Positions 39,043 to 47,676 of a DNA stretch of 64,000 nucleotides are shown here, in pieces. The translations under genes were made by a program, and so were the position numbers. This stretch comes from Bradyrhizobium sp. 195 (GTDB taxonomy: Bacteria > Pseudomonadota > Alphaproteobacteria > Rhizobiales > Xanthobacteraceae). Every line of letters begins with the position of its first letter. Within the stretch, counting starts at the first letter, position 1. The stretch covers positions 1,860,001-1,924,000 of the forward strand of contig NZ_CP082161.1 in assembly GCF_023101665.1 (NCBI RefSeq). The letters run 5' to 3'. Below the pieces are notes generated by a model that was given only the letters and a program-made list of their open reading frames with translations, had not been told where the DNA came from and made no database searches.

Positions 39043-40044
39043 ATGATCACGCGACGGAACTTCACCGCGGGCGCAGCGACGCTGCTCGCCGCCGGCCACA
39101 TCTCGACCCGCGCGCGAGCGGCGACGACGAGCTGGGACATGTCGACGGTCTGGCCCGACGGCAATTTCCACACCCAGAACGCGATGGCCTTCGCGGAAGA
39201 GGTGAAGAAGCAGACGGGCGGCTCGGTCGCGATCACCGTGAAGGCCGGCGGCCAGCTCGGCTTCAAGGGACCCGAACACCTGCGCGCCGTGCGCGACGGT
39301 CTGGTGCCGCTCGCCGACGTCCTCAACATCCAGCAGGTCGGCGACGAACCCTTCATGGGCGTCGAGAGCATCCCGTTTCTCTGTGGTTCCGTCGACGAGT
39401 TGAAGGTGCTGCACAAATACGTGCGGCCCGAATACGAGAAGATCGCCGCGCGCAACAACCAGAAGATCCTCTACATCGTGCCGTGGCCGACGCAGTATCT
39501 GCATCTCAAGGCGAAGGTCGCCGACGTCGACGGCCTCAAGAACATCAAGATCCGCGTGCCCGACAAGAATGCCGTCGACATGCTGAATGCGATCGGCATG
39601 GCGGCCGTGATGATCCCCTGGGGCGAAACGATTCCCGCACTCGCCTCCGGCGCGGTCTCGGGCGTCTCCACATCGTCGGTATCGGGCGTCGACGGCAAGT
39701 TCTGGGAATTCCTCAAATACGTCTACCCGACCAACCACGTCTGGTCGTCGCAGATGCTCACCGTCAATCTCGACTCGTGGAAGGCGCTCTCGGCCGATCA
39801 GCAGAAGCTCGTCGCGGATATCGCCGCGAAGATGGAGCCGGGCTTCTGGGCGAACTCGCTCAAGGCCGACGTCGACAGCCTCAACCGCCTCAAGGAGGGT
39901 GGCATGGAAGTGGTGCCGGTTTCGGATGCGATGATGAAGGACATCCGAGCCAAGACCGCGCCGCAGTTAGATGCCTTCCTCAAGCGCGTGCCTGCCGCCG
40001 ACAAGCCCGTGAAGGCCTATCTCGCCGACATGAAGCGTGGTTGA
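39043..40044 (+). CDS. TRAP transporter substrate-binding protein (DctP-type)
   Basis: A 333-residue periplasmic binding protein of the DctP family. The N-terminus MITRRNFTAGAATLLAAGHI looks like a twin-arginine (Tat) signal, ending near ARA (26). The mature part begins TTSWDMSTVWPDGNFHTQNAMAFAEEVKKQTGG; LGFKGPEHLRAVRDGLV and NIKIRVPDKNAVDMLNAIG carry the ligand-binding arginines. It captures an organic anion for the DctQM permease, whose genes follow with overlapping or close starts. The upstream hydantoinase pair suggests the ligand. Confidence 0.92.
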   Translation: MITRRNFTAGAATLLAAGHISTRARAATTSWDMSTVWPDGNFHTQNAMAFAEEVKKQTGGSVAITVKAGGQLGFKGPEHLRAVRDGLVPLADVLNIQQVGDEPFMGVESIPFLCGSVDELKVLHKYVRPEYEKIAARNNQKILYIVPWPTQYLHLKAKVADVDGLKNIKIRVPDKNAVDMLNAIGMAAVMIPWGETIPALASGAVSGVSTSSVSGVDGKFWEFLKYVYPTNHVWSSQMLTVNLDSWKALSADQQKLVADIAAKMEPGFWANSLKADVDSLNRLKEGGMEVVPVSDAMMKDIRAKTAPQLDAFLKRVPAADKPVKAYLADMKRG

Positions 40045-40648
40045 GGGTGAAGCCGTGGTGAGCGTCTCGCCCGAAGCTCCGCAGAGTCTCAACGCAGCGG
40101 CGCCAGTGCCGCTGCGTATCCTGCTCGACGGCATCGACCGTCTCGGCCGGCTCGACGGCTGGATCGGTGGCGGCTGCTTGTTGATGCTGACGCTGCTGAT
40201 GCTGTGCGAGGTCGCAACGCGCTTCCTGTCGAACTTCCTGCCGTTCTTCCCGCCGACCATCTCGATCGCCTGGGAATATTCTTCTTATCTGATGGCGGCG
40301 TCCTTCACCTTCGGCGCCGCCATGACGCTGCGCGTCGGCGGGCACATCCGGGTCGTGCTGCTGCTCAAGAATGCGCCGGCGCCGGTGCAGCGTGCGCTCG
40401 AGATACTCTCGGCGGCGGCGGGCTTCGCCTTCATGGCGTTCCTGACCTCGGCGATGGCGAAGTTTGCCTTCGGCGCCTATGTCCGCGGTCAGGTCTCGAC
40501 CTCGAGCGACACGCCGCTGTGGTTTCCGGAAGCGGTCGTCACCTTCGGCATGCTGCTGCTGACGCTGCAATTCCTGGCGCGCGCGATCCAGGCCGTCCTC
40601 GGCCTGCCGCTGGAGGATCACCGCATGAAGGCCTCGCCCGTCGAATGA
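40037..40648 (+). CDS. TRAP transporter small permease (DctQ-type)
   Basis: A 203-residue inner-membrane protein with four membrane segments (about 45-70, 80-105, 120-145 and 165-190). It has the DctQ-like EYSSYLMAASFTFGAAMTLRVGGHIRV block. A GTG at 40037 overlaps the DctP stop by 8 bases; a second GTG at 40055 is an alternative start. It joins the DctP ligand supply to the large DctM subunit encoded 31 bases downstream. Confidence 0.88.
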   Translation: MVEGEAVVSVSPEAPQSLNAAAPVPLRILLDGIDRLGRLDGWIGGGCLLMLTLLMLCEVATRFLSNFLPFFPPTISIAWEYSSYLMAASFTFGAAMTLRVGGHIRVVLLLKNAPAPVQRALEILSAAAGFAFMAFLTSAMAKFAFGAYVRGQVSTSSDTPLWFPEAVVTFGMLLLTLQFLARAIQAVLGLPLEDHRMKASPVE

Positions 40649-40679
40649 CCGCTTCGCCCGCACCCGGATTCAAGATCGC

Positions 40680-41984
40680 ATGACCATCGAAGTCGTCGCC
40701 CTGTTTGCGATCCTGTTCGCGCTGCTGGCTTGCGGCGTCTGGATCGGCCTCACGCTGGCGCTCACCGCGACGCTACTGCTCGCGATGTTCCGTTCGATCC
40801 CGCTCGACAAGCTGCTGCCGCAATACGCCTGGAATATCCTGACCACGCAGGAGCTGCTGGCGCTGCCGCTGTTCATCCTGATGGGTGAGCTCTTGTTTCG
40901 CACCCGTCTGTCGCGCTCGCTGTTCCAGGGCCTTGCGCCGTGGGCGGGATTGCTGCCCGGCCGGCTGCTGCATGTGAACGTGATCGGCTGCACCATCTTC
41001 GCCGCGATCTCGGGCTCGTCGGCGGCAACGACGCAGGTGATCGGCCGGATGTCGCTGAACGAGCTGCTGCGCCGCGGCTATTCGCGCGACATCGCGATCG
41101 GCTCGCTCGCCGGCGCCGGCACGCTAGGCTTCCTGATCCCGCCGTCCAACATCATGATCATCTACGGCGTACTCGGCGACGTTTCTATTCTCAAGCTGTT
41201 TACGGCCGGCGTGCTGCCCGGCCTGCTGCTCGCCGCAACCTTCATGGGCTGGGTGATGCTGCACACGAGCCTCAAGCCGGCGATGGTGCCGGAGACGGAG
41301 GCCAAGCTCTCGCAGGTGCCGTGGGGCGAACGCTTTGCCGCGCTGAAGGATCTCGCGCCGGCACTGTTCCTGATCGCCTGCGTGCTCGGCTCGATGTATG
41401 GCGGGCTCGCCACGCCCTCGGAAGCCGCGGCCGTCGGTGTGCTCGGCGCGGGGCTGGTCGCCTGGGCGCAGGGCTCGATGTCGCAGCAGGTGATGCGCGA
41501 CGTGCTGATCGGCTCGGTCGTGACGTGCTCGATGATCGCGCTGATCGTGCTGGGCGCCTCGATCCTCGGCAATGCCGCCGCGTTCCTCGGCATCCCGCAG
41601 GCGGTTGCCGCTTTCGTCAAAGGGCTCGGCCTGTCACCTTTCATGCTGATCGTGGTGTTGATCGTCTTTTACCTGATCCTCGGCTGCTTCCTCGACGGCT
41701 TCTCGATGATCGTGATGACGCTGCCGATCGTGCTGCCGATCGTGAAGGGCGCCGGCTTCGACGAGATCTGGTTCGGCATCTTCCTCGTGCTCGCCGTCGA
41801 GATGGCGCAGATCACCCCGCCTGTGGGCTTCAACCTGTTCGTGATCCAGGGCCTCACCGAAGATGGTCTCGGCTACATCGCGCGCGTCACGTTGCCGTAT
41901 CTGATGATCATGATCGGCTTCGTGCTGCTGCTGACGCTGTGGCCCGGCATCGTCACGGTACTGCCGCGGGTGCTGTACGGGTAA
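40680..41984 (+). CDS. TRAP transporter large permease (DctM-type)
   Basis: A 434-residue inner-membrane protein with a dozen hydrophobic segments. It contains TQELLALPLFILMGELLFRTRLS, GCTIFAAISGSSAATTQVIGRM, GAGTLGFLIPPSNIMIIYGVL and, near the end, VEMAQITPPVGFNLFVIQGL, all hallmarks of DctM. It is the sodium-coupled translocation subunit and closes the hyuAB-dctPQM operon. A 1.3 kb gap with repeats follows. Confidence 0.93.
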   Translation: MTIEVVALFAILFALLACGVWIGLTLALTATLLLAMFRSIPLDKLLPQYAWNILTTQELLALPLFILMGELLFRTRLSRSLFQGLAPWAGLLPGRLLHVNVIGCTIFAAISGSSAATTQVIGRMSLNELLRRGYSRDIAIGSLAGAGTLGFLIPPSNIMIIYGVLGDVSILKLFTAGVLPGLLLAATFMGWVMLHTSLKPAMVPETEAKLSQVPWGERFAALKDLAPALFLIACVLGSMYGGLATPSEAAAVGVLGAGLVAWAQGSMSQQVMRDVLIGSVVTCSMIALIVLGASILGNAAAFLGIPQAVAAFVKGLGLSPFMLIVVLIVFYLILGCFLDGFSMIVMTLPIVLPIVKGAGFDEIWFGIFLVLAVEMAQITPPVGFNLFVIQGLTEDGLGYIARVTLPYLMIMIGFVLLLTLWPGIVTVLPRVLYG

Positions 41985-42026
41985 ATTGCAGAGCAATCGC
42001 AGGCAAAGCGCAGCGGGATCTCGGCT

Positions 42027-42210
42027 GCGGCCATCCTTCGAGACGCCCGCCTTCGGCGGGCCCTCAGGATGAGGACGGAGTGCGCGACTGCAATTTCAGC
42101 GGGCAAGGGTGCCGCTTAGCCTCACCCTGAGGAGACCGCCACCGGGTCCGCGCAAAGCGCGGCCCGATGACAGGCTCCGCGGTCCTCTCGAAGGGCAAGG
42201 CGCGCGCACA
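42027..42210. repeat. intergenic inverted-repeat element (type B)
   Basis: CATCCTTCGAGACGCCCGCC to CCCTCAGGATGAGG, followed by an inverted copy beginning CCTCACCCTGAGGAG and ending CTCTCGAAGGGCAAGG. Related units occur at 42943-43092 and 51065-51175. This family, bounded by CATCCTTCGAG and CTCAGGATGA, is one I associate with Bradyrhizobium intergenic DNA (from memory). Confidence 0.65.
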
Positions 42211-42244
42211 GGCGCCGCCAAGACCTCATATGCCCCGGAGCCGG

Positions 42245-42940
42245 GCCGTCCCACCCACCATCCGTTGTGTTGCCCGACGGGCAAAACACGCCAGCGCTGG
42301 GTCGAGAGCTTTCCGCAAAAATATTCGAATTTACAGAAGTTCGGTTTTGCCGTACAAGCCGAGACATCCCGCCCGCCACAAGGGGCGTTTCGCGATCGTC
42401 ACGGGACGCGGGCCGGGATGCGGTGGCCGCGACGGCGTCGGCGCGCGATGTGGCTGCAGGGCGGGGAAACCCGTGAGCAGCGACAGGCGCGATACGACAC
42501 GGCGCTGACAGCGTCCTTCGTTCGGTCCCGACGGCGAGCGCACGCCAGCCTCGGGAATGCGGATGGGGATGTGCGCGGACGGAGAAGTCGTGTGGTCCTG
42601 ACGCCCGGGGTTCTGGCGTCAAGTCCTGCGGAGATGTGGCGGCCAACCGGTGCGCGCATCGATCATCCGCAAGGCGACGGGGGCAATAGTGCATCGCTCC
42701 CCGAGGAGAGCACGAAGGACACCGTGAAAACCATCGCGCAGGGAAGGCCGGGACGTTCCGGCGTCACCTGTCGTCCACCCCGTGCGCGTTTACTCGCACA
42801 CGCGGGACTTCGGGTGCCAGCCGGCGCCCGGCCTTCTCTGCGCCCTTGCTTCAGAGGGTGCCAGACGAAAGCAAAGCTCGGGCAAAACAAGCCGCGAGGG
42901 CGGGAAGTCGTGTCTGCGATAGTAAGTTTGGCAAAACCCT
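42245..42940. repeat. probable long interspersed repeat of rhizobial type
   Basis: About 700 bases with no believable gene, although a + strand frame (42109-43218) stays open by chance at high GC. The reading has phrases such as GRRSRVVLTPGVLASSP that I recall recurring as a mis-annotated open frame in many places of Bradyrhizobium and Rhodopseudomonas genomes. That points to a repeated non-coding element. Copy number cannot be tested here, as only one copy lies in the window. Confidence 0.45.
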
Positions 42941-42942
42941 AT

Positions 42943-43092
42943 GACCGTCACCCTGAGGTGCGCGCTCTGCTGCGCGTAGCGCTGCAGAGCAAGCCTCGAA
43001 GGGCGACGGCCCGGCTGCATCTCGGCCGTTCATCCTTCGAGGCTCCCCATGGGACGCGTTGCGTCCCATGTCTCGCACCTCAGGATGACGGG
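42943..43092. repeat. intergenic inverted-repeat element (type B)
   Basis: Begins ACCGTCACCCTGAGGTG and ends CTCAGGATGACGGG, with internal CTCGAAGG and CATCCTTCGAGG forming the inner arms. It matches the 51065-51175 element in order and orientation of parts. Confidence 0.65.
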
Positions 43093-43103
43093 ATCAGCAG
43101 CAT

Positions 43104-43222
43104 GTCATTGCGAGCGAAGCGAGCTTGTCCGCCGAAGCCTTGGCGAAGGCGGAAGCAATCCAGAATCCCTCCGCGGAAGGATCCTGGATTGCTTCGTCGC
43201 AAGAGCTCCTCGCAATGACGAG
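43104..43222. repeat. intergenic inverted-repeat element (type C)
   Basis: GTCATTGCGAGCGAAGCGAG at one end and CTCGCAATGACGA at the other form the outer arms; GCAATCCAGAATCCC and GGATCCTGGATTGC form the inner arms. It is a compact palindromic element with an insertion-like centre, common in Bradyrhizobium as far as I recall. Confidence 0.65.
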
Positions 43223-43303
43223 TTTGCGAAACGCAAACGTCGTCCCGGTCCTGTCGGCAGGGACGACGTCTTGATCGAAGAGCGATGCGGCGTTCAACCC
43301 GAA

Positions 43304-43948
43304 CTATGCCGCCGCCTTTTTCCGTGCCTGCTCGGCCTTGTACAGCTCGAACTCTTCCGCAATCGCCTTGGCAAAAGAGGGCCGCTGCCGCATGCGTTCA
43401 TAATACGCCTTCACGTTCGGCCATTTCGCAAGCTCGATCGGCGGCGTCGCCATGGTCCAGTTGATGACCGTGGCGAGATAGGCGTCCGCCACGCTGAAAT
43501 GGTCGAGCAGGAAGTCGCGCCCCTTCAGGTAATTGTCGAGATAGTCGAGCCGCGACAGGTTCTTCTCCAGTGCATAGGCCTTGGCTTCCTGCGGCGCCTT
43601 GCGATCGAGCACGGGAATGAACAAGCCCTTGTGCAGCTCGGTGCCGATGAAGCACAGCCATTGATGCAGGCGCGTTCGCTCGATGCCCTGGGTAGCGCCG
43701 AGCCCGGATTGTGGGAAACGGTCCGCGATATATTGCAGGATCGCTGCGTTCTCGGTCAGAACCATGCCCTCGTCGGTGCGCAGCGTCGGCACAAGGCCGA
43801 TCGGATTGATGGCGCGGAAGTCGGAGCCGTCGCTCAGCACCGTCTTGGTCGGCGGGTCGACCTCGAGATAGTTCGCTGCGGCGCCGGCTTCGTACAGCGC
43901 GACGCGTGTTGCCATCGAACAGGCGAGGGGCGAGAAAAAGAGATCCAT
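43304..43948 (-). CDS. glutathione S-transferase
   Basis: A 214-residue cytosolic GST. The thioredoxin-like N-domain reads MDLFFSPLACSMATRVALYEAG, with the catalytic Ser or Cys in SPLACSMA, then INPIGLVPTLRTDEGMVLTENAAILQYIAD (cis-Pro loop and the ENAAI glutathione-binding residues). The C-domain is all helical and contains DHFSVADAYLATVINW. It probably conjugates or reduces electrophiles. The start at 43948 is favoured because the upstream extension to 44101 crosses the promoter region. It is divergent from a TetR gene that likely represses it. Confidence 0.92.
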   Translation of the reverse strand: MDLFFSPLACSMATRVALYEAGAAANYLEVDPPTKTVLSDGSDFRAINPIGLVPTLRTDEGMVLTENAAILQYIADRFPQSGLGATQGIERTRLHQWLCFIGTELHKGLFIPVLDRKAPQEAKAYALEKNLSRLDYLDNYLKGRDFLLDHFSVADAYLATVINWTMATPPIELAKWPNVKAYYERMRQRPSFAKAIAEEFELYKAEQARKKAAA

Positions 43949-43999
43949 CTGTAGCCTCCTTGGGGCAATTCTTGAATCTTCGCTCAACCTGGCCAGATT

Positions 44000-44065
44000 G
44001 ATTTTTGTACTATCTTGCATAATATGGGGCCGGTCAAGGATTATTTGCGAAATGGTACAAAAATC
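44000..44065. promoter_or_regulatory. 11-base inverted repeat, candidate TetR operator
   Basis: GATTTTTGTAC (44000-44010) and GTACAAAAATC (44055-44065) are perfect inverted copies 44 bases apart, between the GST and TetR genes. The right copy overlaps the first possible TetR start (ATG 44052), which argues that translation may start at 44082. Control of both genes by this TetR protein is inferred from layout. Confidence 0.55.
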
Positions 44066-44702
44066 GAAAGGGCCGCCAGCGATGCCGCCCGAACAGCCCA
44101 AGCGCCGCGGCCGCCCACGGGCCTACGAGCCCGAGGTCGCACTCGGCAAGGCGCTCGACCTGTTCCGCAGGCAGGGCTTTGCCGCGACTTCGCTCGACGA
44201 TCTCAGCGAGGCCACCGGCATGAACCGCCCGAGCCTCTATGGCGCCTTCGGTGACAAGCGCGAGCTCTACATCAAAAGCTATCAGCGCTATCGCGAGGAG
44301 GCGGGGGCATCGATGGCGGCGATCTTTCGCGAGGAGATGCCGCTGCGCCAACGGCTGGAACGCATCTTCGCCTCCGCGCTGAACATCTATCTGTCCGGCG
44401 AGACCGGCCCGCGTGGCTGCTTCACGGTGGTGACGGCGGCGTCGGAAGCCGTCGGTGATCCCGAGATCCGCGCCATGGTGCTTGACGGGCTCACCGAGCT
44501 CGACAAGGCCTTTGCGAACTGCTTCCGCCGCGCCAGGGAGAAGGGCGAGTTGCCGGAGAGCGCCGATCCGGTCGTGCTGGCACAGATCGCATCAGCCACC
44601 GTGCACAGCATAGCCATACGCTCGCGCGCGCGTGTGTCACGAAAGGATCTCGAAGCCATCGTGAAGGGCGCGATCGATGTGATGGTAGGGGCCAAATCCT
44701 AG
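44052..44702 (+). CDS. TetR-family transcriptional regulator
   Basis: A 216-residue TetR/AcrR regulator. After a basic start (PKRRGRPRAYEP), the HTH reads ALDLFRRQGFAATSLDDLSEATGMNRPSLYGAFGDKRELY (about 33-72). The C-terminal ligand-binding domain contains GPRGCFTVVTAASEAVGDPEIR. The ATG at 44052 gives MVQKSKGPPAMPP; the ATG at 44082 is equally acceptable and would free the operator-like repeat. It is divergent from the GST gene, a common repressor-target arrangement responding to an electrophile or drug. Confidence 0.9.
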   Translation: MVQKSKGPPAMPPEQPKRRGRPRAYEPEVALGKALDLFRRQGFAATSLDDLSEATGMNRPSLYGAFGDKRELYIKSYQRYREEAGASMAAIFREEMPLRQRLERIFASALNIYLSGETGPRGCFTVVTAASEAVGDPEIRAMVLDGLTELDKAFANCFRRAREKGELPESADPVVLAQIASATVHSIAIRSRARVSRKDLEAIVKGAIDVMVGAKS

Positions 44703-44745
44703 CTGTCGTCCCGGACAAGCGAGCGTAGCGAGCGCTGATCCGGGA
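44703..44745. repeat. short intergenic inverted repeat (type D)
   Basis: GTCGTCCCGGACAAGCG and GCTGATCCGGGATC bracket a GAGCGTAGCGAGC core. It lies between the stops of the TetR gene and the convergent reductase gene and may help end both messages. Confidence 0.5.
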
Positions 44746-44789
44746 TCATAACTCGAGGGACAGGTTTAGCGAAAACCAGTCGGCTAAGT

Positions 44790-45755
44790 CTAATAGCCCC
44801 GTGCCCGATCAACCACGTTCTCCAACGCACCGCCGGCCTCGAACCGCGCGATCTGCTCGGCGACATAGGCCGAGATCGCGTCCGCGTCGGTGTCGGCGGC
44901 ATTGTGCGGCGTCAGCACCACCCTGGGATGGGTCCAGAACCGGCTGTCCGCCGGCTGCGGCTCCTGCACGAAGACGTCCAGCGAGGCGGCGCCCAGCGTG
45001 CCGTCGTCGAGGCAGGCCAGGATGTCGGCTTCGTTCTGAAGGCCGCCGCGGCCGGCATTGATCAGCACCGGCGCGCCGAGCGGAGTGTTGCGGTTGAGCT
45101 TGGTGAAGACGTCGCGGTTGAGAATGCCATGTGTGTCGGGCGTCAGCGGCAACAGGCTGACGAGGATGTCGGTCTTGCGCAGGAAGGCATCCATTCCGTC
45201 CGTGCCGTGGAAGCACTCGACGCCCTCGATCGTGCGCGGGCTGCGGCTCCAGCCGGCGACGCGGAAGCCGAGCCGCCGCAGCACGTCGGCGGCATCCGCC
45301 CCTAACGTGCCAAGTCCCATGACGCCAACCGTGACGGCACTCGCAGGCCATTGATATTTCGGCTCCCAGCGTTTGGCTCGCTGCGAGTCACGCAAATAAA
45401 GTTCCTGGCGGTGATGCATCAGCACGTGCAGCACGACATATTCGGTCATGCGGCCGGTCAGATCGGGCACGGCGACGCGGACCAGCGGCACATTTGGCAG
45501 GCTCTTGTCCGCCATCAGCGCATCGACGCCGGCGCCGAGATTGAAGATCGCGCGCAGATTGGGGAAGGCGGCGAGATCGCCGAGGACTGGCTTCCATACC
45601 GTGGCATAGTGCACCTCGGCCGGGTCGAGCCCTGCATCCGGCAGCAGCACCACGCGGCGGCCGCCGCAGACGGCGTCGAACCGGGCCTTCCAGCGCTCCG
45701 GCAGCCAGTTCTGCTGCGTGCTGTTGATCAGGACGGCGAGTGTGCCCATGGTCAT
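44790..45755 (-). CDS. ghrA: glyoxylate/hydroxypyruvate reductase A-like dehydrogenase
   Basis: A 321-residue D-2-hydroxyacid dehydrogenase of the GhrA type. The NAD(P) motif is VGVMGLGTLGADAADVLRRLGF (about 142-163). The catalytic arginine is in LINAGRGGLQNEADIL, and the catalytic His is in RVVLTPHNAADTDADAI. It reduces glyoxylate or hydroxypyruvate. The start MTMGTLAVLINS at 45755 is preferred; the frame continues to 45857 with an unlike, charged extension. The gene symbol reflects similarity in architecture, and the substrate is inferred. Confidence 0.85.
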   Translation of the reverse strand: MTMGTLAVLINSTQQNWLPERWKARFDAVCGGRRVVLLPDAGLDPAEVHYATVWKPVLGDLAAFPNLRAIFNLGAGVDALMADKSLPNVPLVRVAVPDLTGRMTEYVVLHVLMHHRQELYLRDSQRAKRWEPKYQWPASAVTVGVMGLGTLGADAADVLRRLGFRVAGWSRSPRTIEGVECFHGTDGMDAFLRKTDILVSLLPLTPDTHGILNRDVFTKLNRNTPLGAPVLINAGRGGLQNEADILACLDDGTLGAASLDVFVQEPQPADSRFWTHPRVVLTPHNAADTDADAISAYVAEQIARFEAGGALENVVDRARGY

Positions 45756-45887
45756 TCGAAGTGCCTCGTCGGGTTCCGCTGAAGAAGCGCCCTCCTTGGC
45801 ACGATCCAACGGTTTTTTCTTGCAAATTCTTTCCGCAGCCCTGTCGGGGCGAGGCATATTGGCGCGTCTTTAGAACAGACGAGGAAA

Positions 45888-46265
45888 ATGTCGCCCATGC
45901 TTTATGCAATCCTTTGCTATCACGATGAGGACTTCGTCGGCTCCTGGAGCAAGGAGCAGGACGAGGCCGTGATGAAGAAACTCGCCGTGGTGCAGGAGAA
46001 TCTCACCAAGCAGGGCCGGCTCGGGCCGGTCGCGCGGCTGCTGCCGACCACCGCGGCGGCGACTTTGCGCAAGGAAGACCCGCCGCTGGTGCTCGACGGC
46101 CCCTATGCCGAAACCAAGGAGCAGCTGCTCGGCTTCTACATCGTCGACTGCAAGAATCTCGACGACGCGCTCGACGTCGCCCGCGACCTCGGCGCGGCCA
46201 ATCCCGGCGGCGCCTATGAGGTGCGTCCCGTCGGCGTGTTCCGGCCCGGAGGGAATCTGACGTGA
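45888..46265 (+). CDS. YciI/DGPF-domain protein paired with ECF42 sigma
   Basis: A 125-residue small protein of the YciI-like DGPF family: MLYAILCYHDEDFVGSWS, then PLVLDGPYAETKEQLLGFYIVDCKN (DGP-x-AETKE motif near 66-75) and GGAYEVRPVGVF. DGPF proteins are regularly encoded beside ECF42 sigma factors, and here the stop overlaps the sigma start (GTGA at 46262-46265). Their biochemical role is unclear; a ferredoxin-like ligand-binding fold is expected. A likely target and partner of the sigma factor. Confidence 0.9.
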   Translation: MSPMLYAILCYHDEDFVGSWSKEQDEAVMKKLAVVQENLTKQGRLGPVARLLPTTAAATLRKEDPPLVLDGPYAETKEQLLGFYIVDCKNLDDALDVARDLGAANPGGAYEVRPVGVFRPGGNLT

Positions 46266-47548
46266 GCGAGGCCGACACCGCCTGGATCGAAACCGCGCTG
46301 ACCTCGGCGCGACCCCAGGCGGTCGGCGCGCTGCTGCGCTATTTCCGCGATCTCGACAGCGCCGAGGAGGCGTTCCAGAACGCGTCGCTGCGCGCACTCA
46401 AGTCCTGGCCGCAGAACGGGCCGCCGCGCGATCCTGCGGCCTGGCTGATCATGGTCGGCCGCAATGCCGCCATCGACGAGGTCCGCCGGACCCGCAAGCA
46501 GCAGCCGCTGCCGGAGGACGACCAGGCGATCTCCGATCTCGACGACGCCGAAGGCGCGCTGGCCGAGCGGCTCGACGGCTCGCACTACCGCGACGACATC
46601 TTGCGACTCATGTTCATCTGCTGCCATCCGCAATTGCCGGCGACGCAGCAAATCGCGCTGGCGCTGCGCATCGTCTCGGGCCTTACCGTGAAGCAGATCG
46701 CGCGCGCCTTCCTGGTCTCGGACGCGGCGATGGAGCAGCGTATCACCCGCGCCAAGGCGAAGGTCGCGGAGGCGGGGACGCCGTTCGAAGCGCCCGGCGC
46801 GGTCGAGCGTTCCGAGCGCCTCGCCGGTGTCGCGGCGATGATTTATCTGATCTTCAACGAAGGCTATTCGGCGAGCGGCGACACCGCCGAGATCCGCAAG
46901 CCGCTCTGCGAGGAGGCGATCCGGCTGGGGCGCCTGCTGCTCAGGCTGTTTCCGAGCGAGCCGGAGATCATGGGGCTCACGGCGCTCATCTTGCTGCAGC
47001 ACGCGCGCAGTGCCGCGCGCTTTGCCGCGGACGGCTCGCTGATCCTGCTGGACGACCAGGACCGTTCGCTGTGGAACAGCACCATGATCGCAGAAGGGCT
47101 TGCGCTGATCGACAAGGCGATGCGCCACCGCCGCAGCGGGCCCTATCAGATCCAGGCCGCAATCGCCGCGCTGCATGCGCGAGCGGCGACGCCGGAGGAG
47201 ACCGACTGGGCGCAGATCGACCTGCTCTACGGCGCGCTCGAGCTTGTGCAGCCGTCTCCCGTGGTGACGCTCAACCGCGCGGTCGCGGTTTCCAAGGTGC
47301 GGGGGCCGCAAGCCGCGCTGGAATTGATCGAGCCCTTGGCACCGAAGCTCGCCAACTACTTCCATTTCTACGGCGTGCGCGGCGCCTTCCTGATGCAGCT
47401 CGGCCGCAACGATGAAGCCCGCATCGCCTTCGATCGCGCCATCGCCCTCGCCAACACGTCCGCGGAGGCCGCCCACATCCGCATGCATCTCGATCGCCTG
47501 ATCCGGGACAGCCAGCCGAAGCCGAAGGAAAGCGCGAAGGCGAAGTGA
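46262..47548 (+). CDS. ECF42-type RNA polymerase sigma factor
   Basis: A 428-residue ECF sigma factor, much longer than the usual 180-200 residues. Sigma-2: VGALLRYFRDLDSAEEAFQNASLRALKSWPQNGPPRDPAAWLIMVGRNAAIDEVRR. Sigma-4 HTH: QIALALRIVSGLTVKQIARAFLVSDAAMEQRITRAKAKV. The C-terminal half (about 185-420) is helical with TPR-like parts (YLIFNEGYSASGDT, VVTLNRAVAVSKVRGPQAALELI), the ECF42 extension thought to replace an anti-sigma factor. GTG start overlaps the DGPF gene stop. It probably drives this local cluster of YciI, SRPBCC and VOC genes. Confidence 0.92.
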   Translation: MSEADTAWIETALTSARPQAVGALLRYFRDLDSAEEAFQNASLRALKSWPQNGPPRDPAAWLIMVGRNAAIDEVRRTRKQQPLPEDDQAISDLDDAEGALAERLDGSHYRDDILRLMFICCHPQLPATQQIALALRIVSGLTVKQIARAFLVSDAAMEQRITRAKAKVAEAGTPFEAPGAVERSERLAGVAAMIYLIFNEGYSASGDTAEIRKPLCEEAIRLGRLLLRLFPSEPEIMGLTALILLQHARSAARFAADGSLILLDDQDRSLWNSTMIAEGLALIDKAMRHRRSGPYQIQAAIAALHARAATPEETDWAQIDLLYGALELVQPSPVVTLNRAVAVSKVRGPQAALELIEPLAPKLANYFHFYGVRGAFLMQLGRNDEARIAFDRAIALANTSAEAAHIRMHLDRLIRDSQPKPKESAKAK

Positions 47549-47557
47549 CGCGGTACG

Positions 47558-47599
47558 CGTCATTCCGGGTTCGATGCTTCGCATCGCCCCGGAATGACG
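47558..47599. repeat. short intergenic inverted repeat (type E)
   Basis: CGTCATTCCGGG (47558-47569) and CCCGGAATGACG (47588-47599) are perfect 12-base inverted arms around a GATGCTTCGCATC hairpin. A related unit lies near 53230-53277. It lies 9 bases after the sigma factor stop and may act as a terminator. Confidence 0.65.
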
Positions 47600-47676
47600 A
47601 TCGAAAAATTCATTCCGGCAACTTGTCGGCCCAACCGCTCCCCGTTCGTCCTAAGCCCGTATCCACGGAGCCCCTC

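Noticed and set aside
37196..39043. 615-codon minus-strand open frame
   Set aside because: Antisense to hyuA and hyuB, with biased composition and no motif.
42109..43218. 369-codon + strand open frame in the repeat region
   Set aside because: It runs through several inverted-repeat elements and has low-complexity composition. It is better explained as repeated non-coding DNA.
46214..47584. 456-codon minus-strand open frame
   Set aside because: Antisense to the ECF42 sigma factor gene; Arg-, Asp- and Leu-rich without domain features.
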